From positions 1,201,198 to 1,265,197 of the forward strand of contig NZ_LT700191.1 in the NCBI RefSeq assembly GCF_900155425.1: DNA of 64,000 nucleotides, written 5' to 3'. The position numbers and the translations under genes are program-made. Within the stretch, counting starts at the first letter, position 1; the number at the start of each line of letters is the position of its first letter. Under the pieces are notes generated by a model that was not told the origin of the DNA, did no database searches, and was given only the letters and a program-made list of their open reading frames with translations. Shown here in pieces: positions 60,359 to 64,000 of the stretch. This DNA comes from Parabacteroides massiliensis (lineage in GTDB: Bacteria > Bacteroidota > Bacteroidia > Bacteroidales > Tannerellaceae).

Positions 60359-61558
60359 ATGGACAGACAAGGGCAGGGGGCTTATATCCCGCAGGAACTA
60401 TTGAAAGAACTCAGCAAGGCGGGTAATCGCCTGCTGATAGGTATTCCCTGTGAACGGGTAGAAGGGGAGCGCCGTCTGGCTCTGACTCCCGAAGCGGTCG
60501 ACATGCTGACCGGCCGAGGGCATCGTGTCCTGGTGGAAGCCGGGGCGGGCCTGGGAATCAATTACTCCGATAACCACTATGCGGAAGCGGGAGCCGAGAT
60601 CGTGGCAACACCTGCCGAAGTGTACCAGGCAGACATCATCCTGAAAATCCTGCCGCCGCTTACGGCCGAGGTGATGATGATGAAACCACGTACCACATTG
60701 TTTTCGACCGTCCAGTTTAACAACTTTCCGCATGAAGCCTTCGAACTGATGATGGCTAAACGGATTACGGCCATCGCATACGAGTTGCTGGCGGATGACA
60801 GGCAGCGCTGTCCGGTGCTGAACGTGATCTCCGAGATCGAAGGAACTGCCTCCATTACAATCGCTTCCGAGTTGCTGAGCAACACGCAGGGCGGAAAAGG
60901 GATCTTGTTAGGAGGCATACCGGGCGTTTCGCCTACCGAGGTCGTGATCATCGGAGCCGGCAATGCCGGAACTGTCGCCACCCGTGCCGCTATGGCGCTG
61001 GGCGCTTCCGTGAAAGTGTTTGATGACGATATAAACAAGCTTCGGACCATTCAGCAGGTCTTGGGACAGGGCTTGTTCACTTCCACCTTCCATCCGAATG
61101 TGTTGCAAAACGCTTTCCGCAGCGCCGACGTGGTGATCGGAGCGATGCGCTACATCAATACGCGCCACCGGTATATCATTGCCGAAGATATGATCCGTAT
61201 CATGAAGCGTGGCGCACTGGTCATAGACCTCAGGGTCAACCAAGGAGGCTGCTTCGAGACGACCTGTTGCCTCTCCCCTTCCGATCCGGCTGTTTTCGAA
61301 CAATACGGCGTGTTGCACTATTGCCGGCAGAACATCAGCAACCGTGTGGCACGTACCACTTCGATGGCTTTAAGCAATATCTTTGTCCCGATGCTTTTCC
61401 AGTTGGGCGAAGCCGGTGCCGTACCGGGGATGGTCAAGAGCGACCCGGGATTCAAGAACGGAGTCTATATGTATTGCGGAAAGCCTGTCAACAACTATGT
61501 CTCCAATCGGTTCGGCCTCTCGTCGAACAACATTGATCTATACCTTTCGGCGTTTTAA
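60359..61558 (+). CDS. ald: Alanine dehydrogenase
   Basis: NAD-dependent enzyme interconverting alanine and pyruvate plus ammonia, 399 aa. IGIPCERVEGERRLALTPEAV is the substrate domain, HRVLVEAGAGLGINYSD holds the family stretch, and VVIIGAGNAGTVATRAAMALGASVKVFD is the NAD-binding Rossmann motif. An N-terminal extension of about 25 residues (MDRQGQGAYIPQELLKEL) is present compared with classical enzymes, typical of Bacteroidales. It starts just after the heptamer hairpin, probably with regulation distinct from aroK. Confidence 0.88.
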   Translation: MDRQGQGAYIPQELLKELSKAGNRLLIGIPCERVEGERRLALTPEAVDMLTGRGHRVLVEAGAGLGINYSDNHYAEAGAEIVATPAEVYQADIILKILPPLTAEVMMMKPRTTLFSTVQFNNFPHEAFELMMAKRITAIAYELLADDRQRCPVLNVISEIEGTASITIASELLSNTQGGKGILLGGIPGVSPTEVVIIGAGNAGTVATRAAMALGASVKVFDDDINKLRTIQQVLGQGLFTSTFHPNVLQNAFRSADVVIGAMRYINTRHRYIIAEDMIRIMKRGALVIDLRVNQGGCFETTCCLSPSDPAVFEQYGVLHYCRQNISNRVARTTSMALSNIFVPMLFQLGEAGAVPGMVKSDPGFKNGVYMYCGKPVNNYVSNRFGLSSNNIDLYLSAF

Positions 61559-61568
61559 CCCATAAAAG

Positions 61569-61600
61569 TTTTGAACTCGCAAAGTTTATTCTTTACTTTG
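61569..61600 (+). promoter_or_regulatory. korA promoter (TTTTG N19 TTACTTTG)
   Basis: TTTTG at 61569-61573 and TTACTTTG at 61593-61600 (one mismatch) with 19 bases between them; the ATG at 61650 is 49 bases downstream. Confidence 0.65.
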
Positions 61601-61649
61601 CGACGATCTTAAATATCAATAATAGTGATTAAGCTAATATAAGTATATT

Positions 61650-63506
61650 ATGGCAGAACAGACAAAAGTAACAACTCTGGAAAAGGTTGTCATTCGTTTT
61701 TCGGGAGACTCCGGAGACGGTATGCAGCTGACCGGAACAATCTTTTCCAATCTGTCGGCTGTTTTTGGGAATGAAATTTCTACATTCCCCGATTATCCGG
61801 CAGAAGTGCGTGCTCCTCAAGGAACACTTAGTGGTGTATCAGGTTTCCAAGTTCATCTGGGATCCCGTAAAATCTTTACCCCCGGTGACAAGGCGGACGT
61901 GCTGGTCGCAATGAACCCCGCTGCACTGAAAGTGAATGTGAAGAACCTGAAACCCAATGCAATCGTTCTGATCGATACGGATTCATTCCAAAAGAGCGAC
62001 TTGGACAAGGCGCAGTTTACGACAAACGATCCGTTTCAGGAATTAGGCCTTGGTGGCGTACAGGTCGTGGCAGCGCCTATCTCGACAATGGTGAAAGATG
62101 GTTTGGCCGAATTTGGCCTGGACAACAAGTCGGCGCTCCGTTGTAAGAATATGTTCGCATTAGGGTTGGTTTGCTGGCTGTTCGAACGTCCGTTGGAAGA
62201 AGCGATGCACATGTTGCAGAACAAGTTCGCCAAAAAGCCGATCATCGCACAGGCCAATATCAAGGCGTTGACGGACGGTTACAACTACGGACATAATATC
62301 CATGCTTCGGTCTCCACTTACCGTATCGAAAGCAAGAAGGCCGCACCTGGTTTCTATACCGACGTGAACGGGAACAAGGCTACTTCCTACGGGTTGATAG
62401 CTGCCGCCGAGAAGGCCGGCTTGCGGTTGTTCCTCGGAAGCTACCCGATCACTCCGGCAACCGATATCCTGCATGAACTGTCGAAACATAAGGAACTCGG
62501 CGTCATCACCGTCCAGGCGGAAGATGAAATTGCCGGGATCTGTACTTCCATCGGCGCCAGCTTTGCCGGTTGCCTGGCTGCGACTTCCACATCCGGTCCC
62601 GGTCTGGCGCTGAAGAGCGAAGCGATCGGTCTGGCTGTGATTGCCGAACTGCCGTTGGTTGTTATCGACGTGCAACGTGGCGGTCCTTCTACAGGTATGC
62701 CGACCAAGAGCGAACAAACCGACCTGATGCAGGCTCTTTACGGGCGTAACGGTGAAAGCCCGGCTGTCGTGATCGCCGCTTCGACTCCGACAGACTGTTT
62801 CGATGCCGCTTACTGGGCCGGAAAGTTGGCACTCGAACACATGACTCCGGTCATCCTGCTGACGGATGCCTTCATCGCCAACGGTTCTTCCGCATGGAAG
62901 CTGCCGAACCTGGCCGAATATCCGGAAATCAAACCGAATTATGTTTCCAACTACGATGCGAGCGAAAAAGTATGGAAAGCGTATCGTCGTGATAAGGAAA
63001 GCCTGGTCCGCTATTGGGCTATTCCGGGAACCGAAGGTTTTACCCATCGCCTGGGCGGTCTCGAAAAAGACTACGAAACAAGTGCTATCTCGACCGATCC
63101 GATCAATCACCAGAAAATGGTTATGACCCGTCAGGCCAAGATCGACAAGATTGCCGATTATATCCCCGAACTGGAAGTGATCGGAGATCCCGATGCCGAC
63201 CTGCTGATCGTCGGATGGGGCGGAACATACGGACACCTCTACGAAGCAATGGAAACCATGCAGGAACAAGGAAAGAAAGTCGCCCTGGCTCACTTCAAGT
63301 TCATCAGCCCGCTGCCTAAGAACACGGCTGAGGTACTGGGCAAATACAAGAAGGTGGTCGTTGCCGAACAGAACAACGGGCAGTTTGCCAACTACCTGCG
63401 TGGTAAAGTGGCCGGGTTCAACCCGTACCGTTTCAACCGGGTAAAAGGACAACCTTTTATTGTAGCGAGATTAGTTGAGGAATTCACGAAAATATTGGAG
63501 GCTTAA
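61650..63506 (+). CDS. korA: 2-oxoacid:ferredoxin oxidoreductase alpha subunit (gamma-alpha fusion)
   Basis: A 618-aa subunit of an enzyme that interconverts 2-oxoacids and acyl-CoA using ferredoxin. Residues 1-190 are the gamma-type domain (VVIRFSGDSGDGMQLTG, FPDYPAEVRAPQG), followed by the pyrimidine-binding alpha domain (GSYPITPATDILHELSKH, AEDEIAGICTSIGASFAG, STSGPGLALKSEA, QRGGPSTGMPTKSEQTDLM). The C-terminal part (LLIVGWGGTYGHLYEAM, KFISPLPKN) is domain II. No 4Fe-4S cysteine motif is seen in this subunit. The 2-oxoglutarate preference is inferred from family resemblance only. korB follows after 3 bases. Confidence 0.93.
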   Translation: MAEQTKVTTLEKVVIRFSGDSGDGMQLTGTIFSNLSAVFGNEISTFPDYPAEVRAPQGTLSGVSGFQVHLGSRKIFTPGDKADVLVAMNPAALKVNVKNLKPNAIVLIDTDSFQKSDLDKAQFTTNDPFQELGLGGVQVVAAPISTMVKDGLAEFGLDNKSALRCKNMFALGLVCWLFERPLEEAMHMLQNKFAKKPIIAQANIKALTDGYNYGHNIHASVSTYRIESKKAAPGFYTDVNGNKATSYGLIAAAEKAGLRLFLGSYPITPATDILHELSKHKELGVITVQAEDEIAGICTSIGASFAGCLAATSTSGPGLALKSEAIGLAVIAELPLVVIDVQRGGPSTGMPTKSEQTDLMQALYGRNGESPAVVIAASTPTDCFDAAYWAGKLALEHMTPVILLTDAFIANGSSAWKLPNLAEYPEIKPNYVSNYDASEKVWKAYRRDKESLVRYWAIPGTEGFTHRLGGLEKDYETSAISTDPINHQKMVMTRQAKIDKIADYIPELEVIGDPDADLLIVGWGGTYGHLYEAMETMQEQGKKVALAHFKFISPLPKNTAEVLGKYKKVVVAEQNNGQFANYLRGKVAGFNPYRFNRVKGQPFIVARLVEEFTKILEA

Positions 63507-63509
63507 AAG

Positions 63510-64000
63510 ATGGCAACTGAAGAAGTAAAATTTCAACCGAAAGATTATAAGAGCGATCAGTATGTACGCTGGTGTCCGGGTTGTGGAGACCATGCCGTGT
63601 TGAACTGCTTGCACAAAGCAATGGCCGAAGTAGGAGTGGCTCCTCATAATATGGCCGTTATTTCGGGTATCGGGTGTTCTTCCCGTTTACCTTATTATAT
63701 GAACACATACGGTTTCCATACGATCCACGGACGTGGCGCCGCTATCGCTACCGGCGTGAAGACGGCTCGCCCCGATCTGAGTGTCTGGTTGGTTACCGGC
63801 GACGGAGACTGCCTGGCTATCGGCGGTAACCATTTTATCCATGCAATCCGACGCAATGTAGACCTGAATATCGTCTTGTTCAACAACAAGATATACGGCC
63901 TGACGAAAGGACAATATTCTCCGACATCCGATCGTGGTTTCGTGTCCAAGAGTTCACCTTACGGAACGGTCGAAGATCCGTTTATCCCGGCTGAACTGGC
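63510..64000 (+). CDS. korB: 2-oxoacid:ferredoxin oxidoreductase beta subunit (3' truncated by window edge)
   Basis: The N-terminal 163 residues are present. [14 protein letters not shown] and [13 protein letters not shown] hold conserved cysteines, [39 protein letters not shown] (in parts) is the thiamine-diphosphate/Mg site with GDGD, and [21 protein letters not shown] is the usual follow-on. The gene starts 3 bases after korA and forms the heteromeric enzyme with it. The remainder lies outside the window. Confidence 0.95.
   Translation, partial: MATEEVKFQPKDYKSDQYVRWCPGCGDHAVLNCLHKAMAEVGVAPHNMAVISGIGCSSRLPYYMNTYGFHTIHGRGAAIATGVKTARPDLSVWLVTGDGDCLAIGGNHFIHAIRRNVDLNIVLFNNKIYGLTKGQYSPTSDRGFVSKSSPYGTVEDPFIPAEL

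Noticed and set aside
62160-63452. 430-aa minus-strand ORF opposite korA
   Set aside because: Antisense shadow of a strongly conserved gene; composition is typical of reverse-complement codons (many His, Arg, Gln).

Overview
The window is a chromosomal segment from a member of the Bacteroidales. The support is indirect but consistent. Many genes are preceded by the Bacteroidetes-type -7 element TAnnTTTG and show little Shine-Dalgarno signal. There is a SusC/SusD pair with a hybrid two-component regulator, many lipoproteins and TonB-dependent outer-membrane proteins, and the hemD-rnpA-yidD-tatD-tyrS order. Protein flavour resembles Parabacteroides, but the genus is an inference. Both ends cut genes: hemD at the left and korB at the right.

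Layout. 1-3.4 kb: housekeeping run hemD, rnpA, yidD, a TatD-like hydrolase, tyrS, tRNA-Gln. 3.5-8.2 kb, minus strand: parC followed by a DUF3316-like protein and an S41 peptidase. 8.3-9.5 kb: ilvA. 9.6-14 kb, minus strand: a membrane-anchored TPR/HTH regulator and a carboxypeptidase-regulatory-domain beta-barrel protein. 14-26.3 kb, minus strand: a compact polysaccharide utilisation locus (HTCS, SusC, SusD, heparinase II/III-type lyase, GH88) that suggests a uronic-acid-containing glycan. 26.4-29.4 kb: a SNF2 helicase. 29.7-33.6 kb: a second TPR/HTH regulator followed by an AT-rich trio (DUF3244-like protein, lipoprotein, small beta-barrel). 34-40.2 kb: DUF2723/GT117-type membrane protein, polysaccharide deacetylase, queG, S37 peptidase. 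40.4-43.4 kb: tRNA-Leu, a zinc/manganese-type binding protein and ATPase without a permease, a small membrane protein, an NAD-dependent epimerase. 43.5-46.7 kb: a GIN-domain protein, ahcY, a methyltransferase. 46.7-48.3 kb: a non-coding stretch rich in hairpins, with a candidate small RNA, then an Rpn/PD-(D/E)XK protein with a 15-unit tetrapeptide repeat. 48.5-52.1 kb: a large GH2 lipoprotein. 53-58.9 kb: a surface-glycan (probably LPS) cluster of DUF4254, GT9, GT2, a GT2-kinase fusion, GT32 and a nucleotide-sugar dehydrogenase. 58.9-64 kb: RNase HI, shikimate kinase, alanine dehydrogenase, and the KorA/KorB 2-oxoacid:ferredoxin oxidoreductase.

How the genes fit together. The PUL is self-contained for sensing (HTCS), capture and import (SusC/D), depolymerisation (lyase) and cleavage of the unsaturated uronide (GH88). 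The two TPR/HTH regulators each sit 5' of surface-protein genes in the same orientation with an intervening promoter, which suggests local control. The 53-59 kb cluster builds a surface oligosaccharide.

The most unusual items are: an ungapped 64-bp element (47/64 identical) found in two unrelated intergenic regions at 29.5 and 59.6 kb; the candidate small RNA and triple GAAGACGGTC repeat at 46.8-47.2 kb; the GT2-kinase fusion; heptamer repeats at three gene borders, one of them translated as a signal peptide; and an inverted repeat at the susC promoter that could be the HTCS operator. No CRISPR array, insertion sequence or prophage was seen.
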